Shown in pieces: positions 29,966 to 37,540 of a DNA stretch of 41,128 bases (positions are counted from its first letter, which is position 1; each line of letters starts with the position of its first letter). Origin of the DNA: JAEUMG01 sp046349315 (GTDB taxonomy: Bacteria; Pseudomonadota; Alphaproteobacteria; Rhizobiales; Aestuariivirgaceae); contig JAXMCQ010000034.1 in the NCBI GenBank assembly GCA_046349315.1, positions 1 through 41,128 on the forward strand, written 5' to 3'. The notes beneath the pieces were generated by a model. It saw only the letters and a program-made list of their open reading frames with translations. It was not told the DNA's origin and did no database searches. The position numbers and the translations under genes are program-made.

Positions 29966-30467
29966 GAACCATTTAGTACTCAGCTGTCGTGACATAAATG
30001 TCGACACCTGTTGCCGCGATCACACAGTGCGGATGAATCAGGCGATCGCGGCCTCGGGTGAATTGAAGCTCGCTGCAAGAAGAGTTAGCGTTACCAGTGA
30101 AAGGGACGGCGACAGGAGCGTGCTCCAACCCCTTTCAAAAGAGAAGCCCGTCCGTCGGTAAGGACGGACGGGCTCTTTGGCGCGCAAGCTCGGGACGGCG
30201 ACAGGAGCCGCGCGACCAACTCGCTCGCAACGTGGGAAAGCGAATACCCGCCCCCTCTCATAAGGTTGGATAATCCCCCGATCCCCCGCTGGATCGGGTG
30301 CGAGACTCCAGCCCAATCGTGGCAATTTTGCGAGCGCCTTCCAAAATCGGCCGGCAAATGTTTTATGCACCACGCGAGAAACGCAAAGCCGTGGGCAATA
30401 AACGTACTTCCGCTGTGCCGGTTCCGGCGCAAAGATAACGCGCACACCACCCGATGAAGGAAACCCG
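29966..30467. other. Structured non-coding interval with direct repeats and hairpins
   Basis: 502 bases. An exact 17-base direct repeat GGGACGGCGACAGGAGC (30103..30119 and 30192..30208) flanks a 12-bp hairpin (30145..30174). There is also a 9-bp stem GCCGCGATC/GATCGCGGC (30013..30052) and CCCGATCC/GGATCGGG (30277..30298). Minus-strand reading frames across it show no protein-family features. Confidence 0.6.
30145..30174 (-). terminator. 12-bp hairpin, T-rich tail on minus strand
   Basis: AGCCCGTCCGTC-GGTAAG-GACGGACGGGCT: perfect 12-bp stem. On the minus strand it is followed by TCTCTTTTG, so a leftward terminator is possible. No minus-strand gene is recognised upstream of it, which leaves a small RNA or a repeat element as its owner. 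Confidence 0.45.
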
Positions 30468-31043
30468 GTGAAGATTCTTGTCGTGTTTGATCATCCGCGC
30501 CGCGAATCGCTGTGCGGCACGCTCCTCGATGCATTTGTCGCTGGCCTCACCGCATCGGGCCACCATGCGGAGATCGCCGATCTGCGCGCCGAGAATTTCG
30601 ATCCGCGATTGCCGCCCGCCGACGAGCCCGACTGGGATGATCCACGCAAAGTCTATTCGCCGGTTGTGCTCGCCGAGCAGCAGCGCATCCTGCGCAATGA
30701 CGCGATCGCCTTCATATTCCCGGTCTGGTGGTGGTCCTTCCCGGCGACCACCAAGGGCTGGATCGATCGCGTCTGGAACAATGGCTGGGCCTATGGCGAT
30801 GCAAAGATCCCGCTCAGCAAGGCCCTGCTTATCGGGTCTTGCGCCGGCGATGCGGCGCAGTTCGCAAAGCGCGGATACGACAAGGCGATCGAAACTCAGC
30901 TTTTGACGGGCATCATCAAGTATTGCGGAATTCCGGAGGGCGAATTGGTCCTGCTCTACGATCTTCTCGGCGATGCCGGGATACGCGACGCCGCGATTGC
31001 GAAGGCCGGAGAACTGGGCCGCGACTATTTCGGCCGGGCCTGA
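30468..31043 (+). CDS. NAD(P)H oxidoreductase, flavodoxin-like (KefF/MdaB type)
   Basis: 191 residues from a GTG start with GAAGGAA upstream. The flavodoxin_2 fold is clear: MKILVVFDHPRRESLCGTLL (FMN phosphate loop), IADLRAENFDPRL, the NDAIAFIFPVWWWSFPATTK block and GWIDRVWNNGWAYG. Family members reduce quinones or activate Kef potassium channels using FMN. The C-terminal part (YCGIPEGELVLLYDLLG) is as in the family. Eight bases after its stop region starts an MgtE-type transporter, suggesting co-transcription. Confidence 0.88.
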   Translation: MKILVVFDHPRRESLCGTLLDAFVAGLTASGHHAEIADLRAENFDPRLPPADEPDWDDPRKVYSPVVLAEQQRILRNDAIAFIFPVWWWSFPATTKGWIDRVWNNGWAYGDAKIPLSKALLIGSCAGDAAQFAKRGYDKAIETQLLTGIIKYCGIPEGELVLLYDLLGDAGIRDAAIAKAGELGRDYFGRA

Positions 31044-31050
31044 TTAGCGC

Positions 31051-32025
31051 ATGACGACGATTACCGAACTTATGCATCCGCCAGTCCTGGTGTTGAATCC
31101 CAGGGACACCGTCGCGCATGCGATCGAGGCAATCCGCGCCACACCGCGCGACAAGCTCTTCACCTATCCGATGGTCGCCGATGCCAAGGGCAGACTGGTT
31201 GGGGTCTGCGTCATGCGCGACCTGATCCTCGCCGAGCCTGAGGACAAGATCGCCGATGTCATGATGAGCAAATTCGTGGCGCTGAAACCGACGGACGATG
31301 TCCGCGCGGCGCTCGATGCCATCAGGGGTCTCGAAATCCCCGAATATCCGGTATGCAGCAAGCGCGGAAGGCTCTCGGGCGTTGTGCGCGCCGCCAAGCT
31401 TCACACGCTTGAGGAACAGCGCCTTGCTGCGGTGCCCGGCCAGATGGTCGGTGTCGATGCCGGCGAGGTCGTTGCGACACCCTTCATCCCGTCAGTCAAG
31501 TCGCGCTTTCCCTGGCTGATCGTCAACCTCCTCACCGTCTTCGCTGCCGGCCTCGTGGTCGGCTATTTCCAGCACACGATCGACCGCGTCGTCCTGCTCG
31601 CCGCCTTCCTGCCCGTGCTTGCCGGCCAGTCGGGCAATACCGGTGCGCAGTCGCTCGCCATTACCCTGCGCACCCTCGAACGCGAGGGGGGTACCGGCTT
31701 TTACCGGATGGCCATGTGGAAGGAATTTCGCCTCGGCATCCTGCACGGCATTGCGACCGGCCTGTTGGTCGCGCTGGCGATCTATCTCTCAGCCCTTTAC
31801 GAGGGCACCAAGGGGCCGTTGGTGCTCGCCGGCATCGGCTTCGTGGCGACGCTGGTCTCGGTCATCGTCAGCGGATTGTCGGGAGCGAGCGTTCCGGTCG
31901 TCATGAAGAAACTCGGCGCCGACCCAGCCGTCGCATCGAGCATCATCCTCAGCACCATTACCGACATCGTCAGCATGGGTTCGATGCTGGCGCTCGCCAC
32001 CCTGCTCATCGCACAGATGACGTGA
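31051..32025 (+). CDS. MgtE-type divalent cation transporter lacking the N domain
   Basis: 324 residues, well short of the roughly 450 usual for MgtE. It begins directly with a CBS pair (TELMHPPVLVLNPRDTVAHA, then VMMSKFVALKPTDDVRAALD), and lacks the superhelical N domain that senses Mg2+. The membrane part (about 150-324) keeps the pore blocks PVLAGQSGNTGAQSLAITLR and LGADPAVASSIILSTITDIV, which include the metal-site Asp region. It would carry Mg2+ or a related ion, possibly with altered gating. The ATG is seven bases after the oxidoreductase stop. Confidence 0.88.
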   Translation: MTTITELMHPPVLVLNPRDTVAHAIEAIRATPRDKLFTYPMVADAKGRLVGVCVMRDLILAEPEDKIADVMMSKFVALKPTDDVRAALDAIRGLEIPEYPVCSKRGRLSGVVRAAKLHTLEEQRLAAVPGQMVGVDAGEVVATPFIPSVKSRFPWLIVNLLTVFAAGLVVGYFQHTIDRVVLLAAFLPVLAGQSGNTGAQSLAITLRTLEREGGTGFYRMAMWKEFRLGILHGIATGLLVALAIYLSALYEGTKGPLVLAGIGFVATLVSVIVSGLSGASVPVVMKKLGADPAVASSIILSTITDIVSMGSMLALATLLIAQMT

Positions 32026-32031
32026 GCGTCC

Positions 32032-32442
32032 CTATCCGATGATCGGGCGCTTGTCGGAGCGTGCCTGGGCCAGCGTCTTCTTGAAGATGACCATCGGCAG
32101 CAGCAGCATGGCAATGACGCCGAATACCCAGATGATGAGGGTGGCCAGGATCCAGGTCGAGAAGCCGGTGATGACCAGGTGGTTCGAGATCAGCGAGGTC
32201 ACCAGCAGCGAGGCGAGGATCACCACCAGCGAAATGCCGCCGATGAGCACCCGCGCATAGCGCATCGACAGCTTCATCATGAGCGGCGCCAGGATGAAGC
32301 GCACCGCCGAGAAGATCGCCACGACGATGAAGAAGCCCGTCATGGAGATCGTCATGTTGGGCGCGAGGAGCCACTGCGCGATCAGAAGGCCGATCGCATT
32401 GGCGCATAACTCAAGAACGATCGAGGCTATGAGACGCATCAT
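32032..32442 (-). CDS. Four-helix membrane protein (136 aa)
   Basis: 136 residues with four hydrophobic segments: IVLELCANAIGLLIAQWLLA, MTGFFIVVAIFSAVRFILAP, VLIGGISLVVILASLLVTSL and WILATLIIWVFGVIAMLLLP. It ends in a basic tail. The layout recalls small membrane proteins annotated as 'phage holin family' in actinobacteria and alphaproteobacteria, but there is no phage context. GGGGGA upstream of the ATG pair at 32442 supports the start. Convergent with the MgtE-type gene, six bases between stops. Confidence 0.75.
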   Translation of the reverse strand: MMRLIASIVLELCANAIGLLIAQWLLAPNMTISMTGFFIVVAIFSAVRFILAPLMMKLSMRYARVLIGGISLVVILASLLVTSLISNHLVITGFSTWILATLIIWVFGVIAMLLLPMVIFKKTLAQARSDKRPIIG

Positions 32443-32535
32443 GGCCGAATCCCCCGGCTGTTGGCGTTAGCATACGCCAAAGCGGGCCGGTTGGGTATCC
32501 GTCGCCCGGGGCATCGTTTCTAGGAGAATGCGCAT

Positions 32536-32622
32536 CCTCATGGTGAGGTGCCCGCGCAGCGGGCCTCGAACCATGGGCCATCCTTCGAGGCATCGCCTTT
32601 GGCGATGCACCTCAGGATGAGG
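32536..32622. repeat. Paired inverted palindromic repeat (rhizobial REP-like)
   Basis: Two copies of one palindromic unit in opposite orientation. Unit A (32536..32577) starts CCTCATGGTGAGGTGC and ends CTCGAACCATGG. Unit B on the minus strand (32622..32578) starts CCTCATCCTGAGGTGC and ends CTCGAAGGATGG. ATGGT/ACCAT in A corresponds to ATCCT/AGGAT in B, and inner stems are GCCCGC/GCGGGC against GCATCGCC/GGCGATGC. Base changes are thus compensated within each stem. Such elements are common between genes in Hyphomicrobiales. Confidence 0.85.
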
Positions 32623-32652
32623 GTTGAGTGAGCTTCTTAGGCGGTCGCGTTC

Positions 32653-33393
32653 TCACGACGTGTCGGGCGTTAGCGCTGAGCGGGCGAGCCAGTGGCAGTC
32701 TTTCAGGATCTCGTCGACCTCGTGGGTCGGTCTGATGCGCCAGCCCGGCGGCCAGCCGAGGCGCAAAGGCGATTCTCGCCGCGGCCGGCGCTTCTCAAGC
32801 GGCTTGTTGCGCCAGCGTGCATAGCGCCGCGCCTGGCGGGCAAGGTCTTCCAGCGCATCCATCGCGGCGAGGAGACGCCGGCACAGACGGGTGGCATCGA
32901 CGGTGCCGTCGCCGACTGCGCGATCCTTACCCGGAACTGGAGCCGGGCCCGGAGCTTGAGGCCGGAGGAACCAAGGAATCCGGGGATCGGAACCGAGGAT
33001 AGAGATGCGGGGTTCGATCTTGCGGGTTTTGCGCCGGCCGGGAATACCCCAATCCTGTCGCCGGGGACGATCGAACAAGCTGAAGAACAGGCCGCGCTTG
33101 CGCCTGGCTTTGACCTCCTGATTCCCCTGGTCTTGGCGCTGGCTTTCGGCGGAGCGCTCCATGGGCGCCGGACGCTTGAGCGCTGGCTCCACCACGAGGT
33201 CGCGCGCCGAAGCGATAATCAGCCGCCGGACCGCCGATTCAACCGACCGCAGAACCCTGTGCACCTTGCGGTAGACCGGCCGCGACACCCGCTCGACCAT
33301 GGCATCCTCGGTGAGGCCGATCATGCCAAACAGCCCCGTGAGGACGCCTATGAGCAGCCCGCGATTGCGTTCGATGGCATAGTTCCAGTGCAT
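32653..33393 (-). CDS. Conserved Hyphomicrobiales protein of unknown function (246 aa)
   Basis: A 246-residue basic protein with a short hydrophobic N-terminal segment (LLIGVLTGLFGMIGL). I recognise the start MHWNYAIERNR, the VERVSRPVYRKVHRVLRSVE-type region, a disordered Arg/Pro-rich middle, and the conserved end THEVDEILKDCHWLARSALT from a family widespread in Rhizobiales and annotated only as hypothetical. The function is unknown. The ATG at 33393 was preferred over a start at 33465 because the extra 24 residues are not family-like and lie in AT-rich DNA. Divergent from the DUF488 gene. Confidence 0.75.
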   Translation of the reverse strand: MHWNYAIERNRGLLIGVLTGLFGMIGLTEDAMVERVSRPVYRKVHRVLRSVESAVRRLIIASARDLVVEPALKRPAPMERSAESQRQDQGNQEVKARRKRGLFFSLFDRPRRQDWGIPGRRKTRKIEPRISILGSDPRIPWFLRPQAPGPAPVPGKDRAVGDGTVDATRLCRRLLAAMDALEDLARQARRYARWRNKPLEKRRPRRESPLRLGWPPGWRIRPTHEVDEILKDCHWLARSALTPDTS

Positions 33394-33498
33394 TCTCGTA
33401 GAATAGAACTTAAAAAGAACATCGTCAATATAAATGTTTCGTGGAAGAGTCGAAGGGACAACCAAAGGCCGCGGTTAGGATTTAATTAACCACATAAA

Positions 33499-33514
33499 AC
33501 CTAGTGTTTTAGGT
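33499..33514. promoter_or_regulatory. Inverted repeat upstream of the DUF488 gene
   Basis: ACCTA-GTGTTT-TAGGT, 20 bases before the DUF488 start, within an AT-rich divergent gap that also carries GGTTA...TAACC just to the left (about 33473..33491). It could be an operator; no regulator gene adjoins it. Confidence 0.3.
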
Positions 33515-33534
33515 AGATCAGCGTGTAGGCGCCC

Positions 33535-34107
33535 ATGACCGAAGCTACTCTTCACACTATCGGATATGAAGGTTCTGCAATCGAACAATTCATGTCGGCA
33601 CTCCGAGACAAGCGTATTGAACTCCTGATTGATGTGCGCGAGCTCCCGTTGTCTCGTAAGAGAGGTTTCTCCAAATCCGTTCTCTCACAGTCACTTGAGG
33701 GAATAGGCTTGAGGTATGTCCACCTCCGTGGCCTAGGCGACCCCAAACCAGGCCGGACGGCCGCTCGAGCGGGGCGGATTTCCGAGTTTCGCGGGATTTT
33801 CTCCCAGCACCTCACTACGAAGGTTGCACTATCCGATCTCGAACGCGCAATTGACCTAGCGAAATCCTATATGGCATGTTTGATGTGCTTCGAATCCGAG
33901 CACGAAAATTGCCACCGATGCATGGTGGCCAATGAGATGGTTCGGCGCGCGGGGTTTAACGTCGTCCATCTAACAGCCCCACCTGCCGACAACGTAACGG
34001 CGAAAAATGGGCGAAAGCTCCAACATCACGGAAGCAGTCGTGCTTATCAAGGCGGCCCCTCACGTTGGGAAGCGCCACGGCGAGACCGTTTGTTGCGCAG
34101 CGCTTGA
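33535..34107 (+). CDS. DUF488 domain protein
   Basis: 190 residues. DUF488 blocks: LHTIGYEGSAIEQFMSALRD, LLIDVRELPLSRKRGFSKSV, LRYVHLRGLGDPK and the Cys-rich YMACLMCFESEHENCHR with CMVANEM. The family is uncharacterised; members occur alone or next to nucleic-acid-related genes. The last 33 or so codons overlap the next gene in another frame and look unlike DUF488, so the natural end may once have been near 34005. The region is visibly less GC-rich than its neighbours, which suggests acquisition. It forms a two-gene unit with 34007..34768. Confidence 0.88.
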   Translation: MTEATLHTIGYEGSAIEQFMSALRDKRIELLIDVRELPLSRKRGFSKSVLSQSLEGIGLRYVHLRGLGDPKPGRTAARAGRISEFRGIFSQHLTTKVALSDLERAIDLAKSYMACLMCFESEHENCHRCMVANEMVRRAGFNVVHLTAPPADNVTAKNGRKLQHHGSSRAYQGGPSRWEAPRRDRLLRSA

Positions 34108-34768
34108 CGCCTATGGCAAATGGCTGCGCCTCTATCCAATTAAGCTTCGCGTGCTTGATGATCAACAGAAGTTCGCGCGCTGGGATCGAATAAAGTTCAG
34201 GTGGCGTGCAGCAAACGATGACAGCCGAGTTGAAAGTCGGCGCGTCGAACAAGATTCGATTGAGATTGTTGGCCAGCTCAAAGGGAGCGAGCGCGGGCGG
34301 TTTCTCGCAAAGTCCATTGTTACGGGATTGAAAGGCGAGCGCGATGCCGGCCGCAGCCTCGCCCTACTCAAACCTGAATTCCAAAGCTTCAGCATCCAAA
34401 GAAAAGACGATAAGGACTTGCGGCGCGAGGAAGCCGAATTCGAGGAAGTGAACTCGCAGTCCGACCTCTTTGCGAAGAGAGTTAGACCATATCGTCCGTG
34501 CCCCTACGAGTTCAAATATAAGTATAAAACGGAGGACGGCGATCGAGAAGGAACATGCCAAGACTGGGAAGTCGAAGCTACGTACTTTAATTGGGTAAAA
34601 CGGTACGGGGAGAAAGAAACTCTTGAGAAAATGGCGGCCGAATTTGGCGAGAGAATACCGCAAAAAGGCATGCTATTCGCCATGGGCACACACTCTCGCT
34701 ACCCTGATGTTTGGTTGATTAATGGCATCATCCGGCAAGACGAGTTAGCCCAGCTTACGCTAATATAA
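34007..34768 (+). CDS. Unknown partner of DUF488 protein, possible OB-fold nucleic-acid binder
   Basis: 253 residues. It begins MGESSNITEAVVLIKAAPHV, then VCCAALDAYGKWLRLYPIKL, which resembles the 'C-x-A-G-x-x-x-x-G-x-W-x-R-x-Y-P' opening of dual-OB (DuOB-like) proteins found in prokaryotic conflict modules. This resemblance is from memory and needs a profile search. The middle is highly charged (IQRKDDKDLRREEAEFEEVN). The C-terminal part FKYKYKTEDGDREGTCQDWE and FAMGTHSRYPDVWLINGIIR looks like a second compact domain. It overlaps the DUF488 gene by 101 bases, so the two are probably translated from one message. Confidence 0.75.
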   Translation: MGESSNITEAVVLIKAAPHVGKRHGETVCCAALDAYGKWLRLYPIKLRVLDDQQKFARWDRIKFRWRAANDDSRVESRRVEQDSIEIVGQLKGSERGRFLAKSIVTGLKGERDAGRSLALLKPEFQSFSIQRKDDKDLRREEAEFEEVNSQSDLFAKRVRPYRPCPYEFKYKYKTEDGDREGTCQDWEVEATYFNWVKRYGEKETLEKMAAEFGERIPQKGMLFAMGTHSRYPDVWLINGIIRQDELAQLTLI

Positions 34769-35069
34769 CGGCACTCACGTGCAGAGCTGCAAATCGAACA
34801 GTTTCATAACGTGAGCGTCGAGAGTTTCATCTTCCCCACTTTATCGCAGTAACCGCTAGCCCGCAGCTCTCGCCTCCAGGACCTCCTGTAGTAAGGCCGG
34901 ATCGCATGTCGGCGTTTCTATTTCGGGCCGATCCGCCGCCGCCCGACAGACGCTAGGGATTTCCGCAGTTGGGGAAGTAATAACAATAGCGCTCGGCTGC
35001 TCTCCAACGACCCTCGCGCCATCCAGGGCAAACCGTCACCGGTTGATATAGCTCGCGCCGCCGCCGGCG
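34769..35069. other. Intergenic region with a possible coding remnant
   Basis: 301 bases between the convergent unknown gene and the alpha/beta hydrolase. On the minus strand, 35066..34953 is open and its end (GWREGRWRAAERYCYYFPNC, stop at 34953) looks protein-like. It has no good start, so it may be the tail of a decayed small secreted protein. Otherwise nothing seen. Confidence 0.35.
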
Positions 35070-36266
35070 TTATTCTGCGCCTCTTGGCTCGCCCATCGCC
35101 TGCCCGACGCCAATGGCTGCGATCCCCAATTGCTCGCCAAGACTGGCATCGGAGTCGGTGATCGTCTGGCCGGCGACAAGGCGCTTTCCAATGAGCCGCA
35201 CGACTTCCGGCGATTGCGCAAATTTGCTGTGATTGAGTGAATCGCCGCCGCGCAGGTCCGAAAGGTCGAACACGGCAATGCCGGATCGCTCGAGCTGCCG
35301 GTAGTAAGTCGCACTCCGCGTGTCGACCTGTCCGACGCGATCAACGCGGCCGGCGATGCGTCGCGAGAACCGTAAAGCCTTGTCGTTGCGCGAGACGAAC
35401 AATGTCATGCGGGCTTGCGAATCCCGGATCGCCAGCCACTGCGTTGCGAAAACATCGACGTCTATGTCCGGAGAGGCAAGTATGATGTTCTTGATGTTGG
35501 CCGGCAGCTTGCCGTGGCGAATGGCCATTTGGCGCATGCCTTCCATGACAAGCCATGCACCCATGGAATGCCCGAGAATGGTCACGTCCTCGACATCCGG
35601 ATCCTGAGAAATCTGCCAGACTGTTTTCTCGAAAGCATCACGTGAGAAGTTCGTACTCTCGCGGTCATAGCCATAGGCGAAGACGCTGCCGCGCGAAGGC
35701 CAGGTGAACAGCACAGGCGCTGCCACGACACCGGAATCATGAACAATCTGTGCGTAGCGGTAAACCGCATCCTCGAACTGATTGTTGAAGCCGTGAACGA
35801 AGATCAATACGCGGCGGGCTTTCGGAAGATTGCGATCGAGCCAGCGCCTTTCCGACCCGATTCCATGCAATGGCGTCACGTCGAGCGTTGCAAAACTCTT
35901 CTCCGGATCAGGGGGCACGCTTCGCGGCCACTGCACCTCGCCGATTTTTCGGTTGCGGTCGGGCGGAATGGAAACTGCGAGCGACGTCAGCGCGATGTCG
36001 CGAGATCTGCCACCATCGAACAGGACGCCCGGATCGGCCGAGGGCGAGCGCGTGGTCGCAACCAGCATCGTAACCTTGGACGTGCCCGCGGCGCGGGTTT
36101 CCAAGGGAACAAGCGTTGCCGATGGCCGCATGGAACATGCGCCAACCAGAACGCTGAGAAAGACCAAGGACAAAAGGGCCCGACTGCGGATCGTTACAAC
36201 TTGACCGATGATACGCCCGCCAATTGAATGGATTGCCGCCGATGCTTTGCGCGCGTGACTAATCAC
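35070..36266 (-). CDS. DUF900 alpha/beta hydrolase, probable lipoprotein
   Basis: 398 residues from a GTG at 36266. A lipoprotein-type signal ends LSVLVGACSMRPS (lipobox VGAC). The hydrolase core has VLIFVHGFNNQFEDAVYRYA (oxyanion region), PVLFTWPSRGSVFAYGYDRE and the nucleophile elbow VTILGHSMGAWLVMEGMRQM (GHSMG). Acid and base are probably in ASPDIDVDVF and SLNHSKFA. This is the DUF900 family; substrate unknown, perhaps a lipid or ester in the periplasm. The start is uncertain: ATGs at 36323 and 36368 are in frame but overlap the upstream gene and give an unusually long leader. It lies 16 bases after the PrnB-like gene. Confidence 0.85.
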   Translation of the reverse strand: MISHARKASAAIHSIGGRIIGQVVTIRSRALLSLVFLSVLVGACSMRPSATLVPLETRAAGTSKVTMLVATTRSPSADPGVLFDGGRSRDIALTSLAVSIPPDRNRKIGEVQWPRSVPPDPEKSFATLDVTPLHGIGSERRWLDRNLPKARRVLIFVHGFNNQFEDAVYRYAQIVHDSGVVAAPVLFTWPSRGSVFAYGYDRESTNFSRDAFEKTVWQISQDPDVEDVTILGHSMGAWLVMEGMRQMAIRHGKLPANIKNIILASPDIDVDVFATQWLAIRDSQARMTLFVSRNDKALRFSRRIAGRVDRVGQVDTRSATYYRQLERSGIAVFDLSDLRGGDSLNHSKFAQSPEVVRLIGKRLVAGQTITDSDASLGEQLGIAAIGVGQAMGEPRGAE

Positions 36267-36282
36267 GGCGCGACTGCGCGAG

Positions 36283-37509
36283 TCAATTGCCGGGGCTTCG
36301 CGGCTCTGGGTTGGAGAATTCATGCGGGCGCGCCTCCAGCGCCTCGCGCAGGAAAGCGAGATCGTCATGCCGCGTCTCGAGATCGGGCCGATCGGCGGCG
36401 GTGCGATAATCGCGCAGCACTTCCAACGCGCGGATCAGCACCGGCAAGGGCGGCCCGCTGGCGGTCAGTCCCTGCATCCGCTCCTCCTTCAGATGCGCCG
36501 CCGGCTCGACGATGAACTGGCGAACGAGCTGGTCGTGATGCTGCCGGGCCGTCTCGCCGTAGAGATCGCAGATTTCGAGGAAGGCTGACGCATTCTGCCG
36601 GAACCACCCCTCGCCCGCATGGCCCTCGGCGAGAAGCAGCAATTCGTCGAGCAACGGCCGATGCGTCATGCATTCGCGCAACCGCGCCTGGTCGGCGGGC
36701 AGCATGAACAGCATCTTGTCGACGAGAAGCTGCGCGTAAGTAGGATCGCTCGCGCGGCAGAGACCGAGCAAGAGATCGATCTCGTTGATGCCGGAGAAAT
36801 CGCCGGCATTGGCGCCGCGATAGACCTGCCGCCCGACGCGATAGGGTTTGTAATAGGGCCTGACACTGTAGAAGAAGCGATCGACTTCGAGCTTCTCATA
36901 GAGCCTGGCATTGGCGGCGATCACATCGCGCAAGCCGTCCTTCGCTGCGGCGAAGAGGACATCGGCAACCGGGCTTGAAACGCCGAGCGGCACGATCCGG
37001 GCGAGCGCATCGGCGGTGCGCTGATAGCTCAGGATCGCGCGCGTATTCTCGTCGATGAACAGGAACTCATCGGCGAGCGAGGTAAAGCTCTTGCGCAGGC
37101 CATTGACGGCGAGGTTATGCGTGGCGAGATGAGCGGTCGCAAAGCGCGGCGCCATGCCGATCGAGGCGCCGACATGCAATGCCAGCGAGGAAGCCTCCTG
37201 GAACGGCGATTTCTCCTCGCGGTCGGGATTGGTGAGTTCATGCCGGCGCAAGGCGCCCATATAGAGGCCGACATTGCCGAGCACCGCAAAGCCGCTCTCG
37301 AAGCCGTCGCCGGTATTTCCTTCCGACAGGAGGTCGACGACATAGGCGCGGCCTTCATCGCGCAACTGCGCCTTGATGTCGTCGCCGACGCCCTCGACAT
37401 TGGCGCGGTCATCTTGCGCGAAATAGAGATCCTCCAGTTCCGTGTTCATCGCGACGAAGGCTGAACGGATCCAGCCGTCGAAGGCTTCGACACGCGGAGA
37501 GATTTTCAT
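36283..37509 (-). CDS. PrnB-like (DUF1864) haem protein, IDO/TDO superfamily
   Basis: 408 residues. It resembles monodechloroaminopyrrolnitrin synthase PrnB/DUF1864: FDGWIRSAFVAMNTELEDLY, GVGDDIKAQLRDEGRAYVVD, LLSEGNTGDGFESGFAVLGN and the superfamily block VGRQVYRGANAGDFSGINEI with DLLLGLC. PrnB rearranges chlorotryptophan in pyrrolnitrin synthesis and shares the indoleamine/tryptophan dioxygenase fold. The other prn genes (halogenases PrnA/PrnC, oxygenase PrnD) are not here, so the substrate is probably different, perhaps another indole. ATG at 37509; no strong ribosome-binding site. The lipoprotein hydrolase gene follows closely. Confidence 0.75.
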   Translation of the reverse strand: MKISPRVEAFDGWIRSAFVAMNTELEDLYFAQDDRANVEGVGDDIKAQLRDEGRAYVVDLLSEGNTGDGFESGFAVLGNVGLYMGALRRHELTNPDREEKSPFQEASSLALHVGASIGMAPRFATAHLATHNLAVNGLRKSFTSLADEFLFIDENTRAILSYQRTADALARIVPLGVSSPVADVLFAAAKDGLRDVIAANARLYEKLEVDRFFYSVRPYYKPYRVGRQVYRGANAGDFSGINEIDLLLGLCRASDPTYAQLLVDKMLFMLPADQARLRECMTHRPLLDELLLLAEGHAGEGWFRQNASAFLEICDLYGETARQHHDQLVRQFIVEPAAHLKEERMQGLTASGPPLPVLIRALEVLRDYRTAADRPDLETRHDDLAFLREALEARPHEFSNPEPRSPGN

Positions 37510-37540
37510 GGGCAAGCGCCTACGACTACAGCTCTCCGCA

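Noticed and set aside
30038..30445. Minus-strand 135-codon frame in the structured intergenic interval
   Set aside because: Composition follows the direct repeats and hairpins; no domain, signal peptide or ribosome-binding site.
32032..32442. Phage remnant suggested by the holin-like membrane protein
   Set aside because: No other phage gene, integrase or lysis gene is near; small four-helix proteins of this kind are usual chromosomal genes.
32692..33489. A 265-codon plus-strand frame opposite the 246-aa protein
   Set aside because: The minus strand carries a recognised conserved family with family-typical start and end; the plus frame shows no domain.
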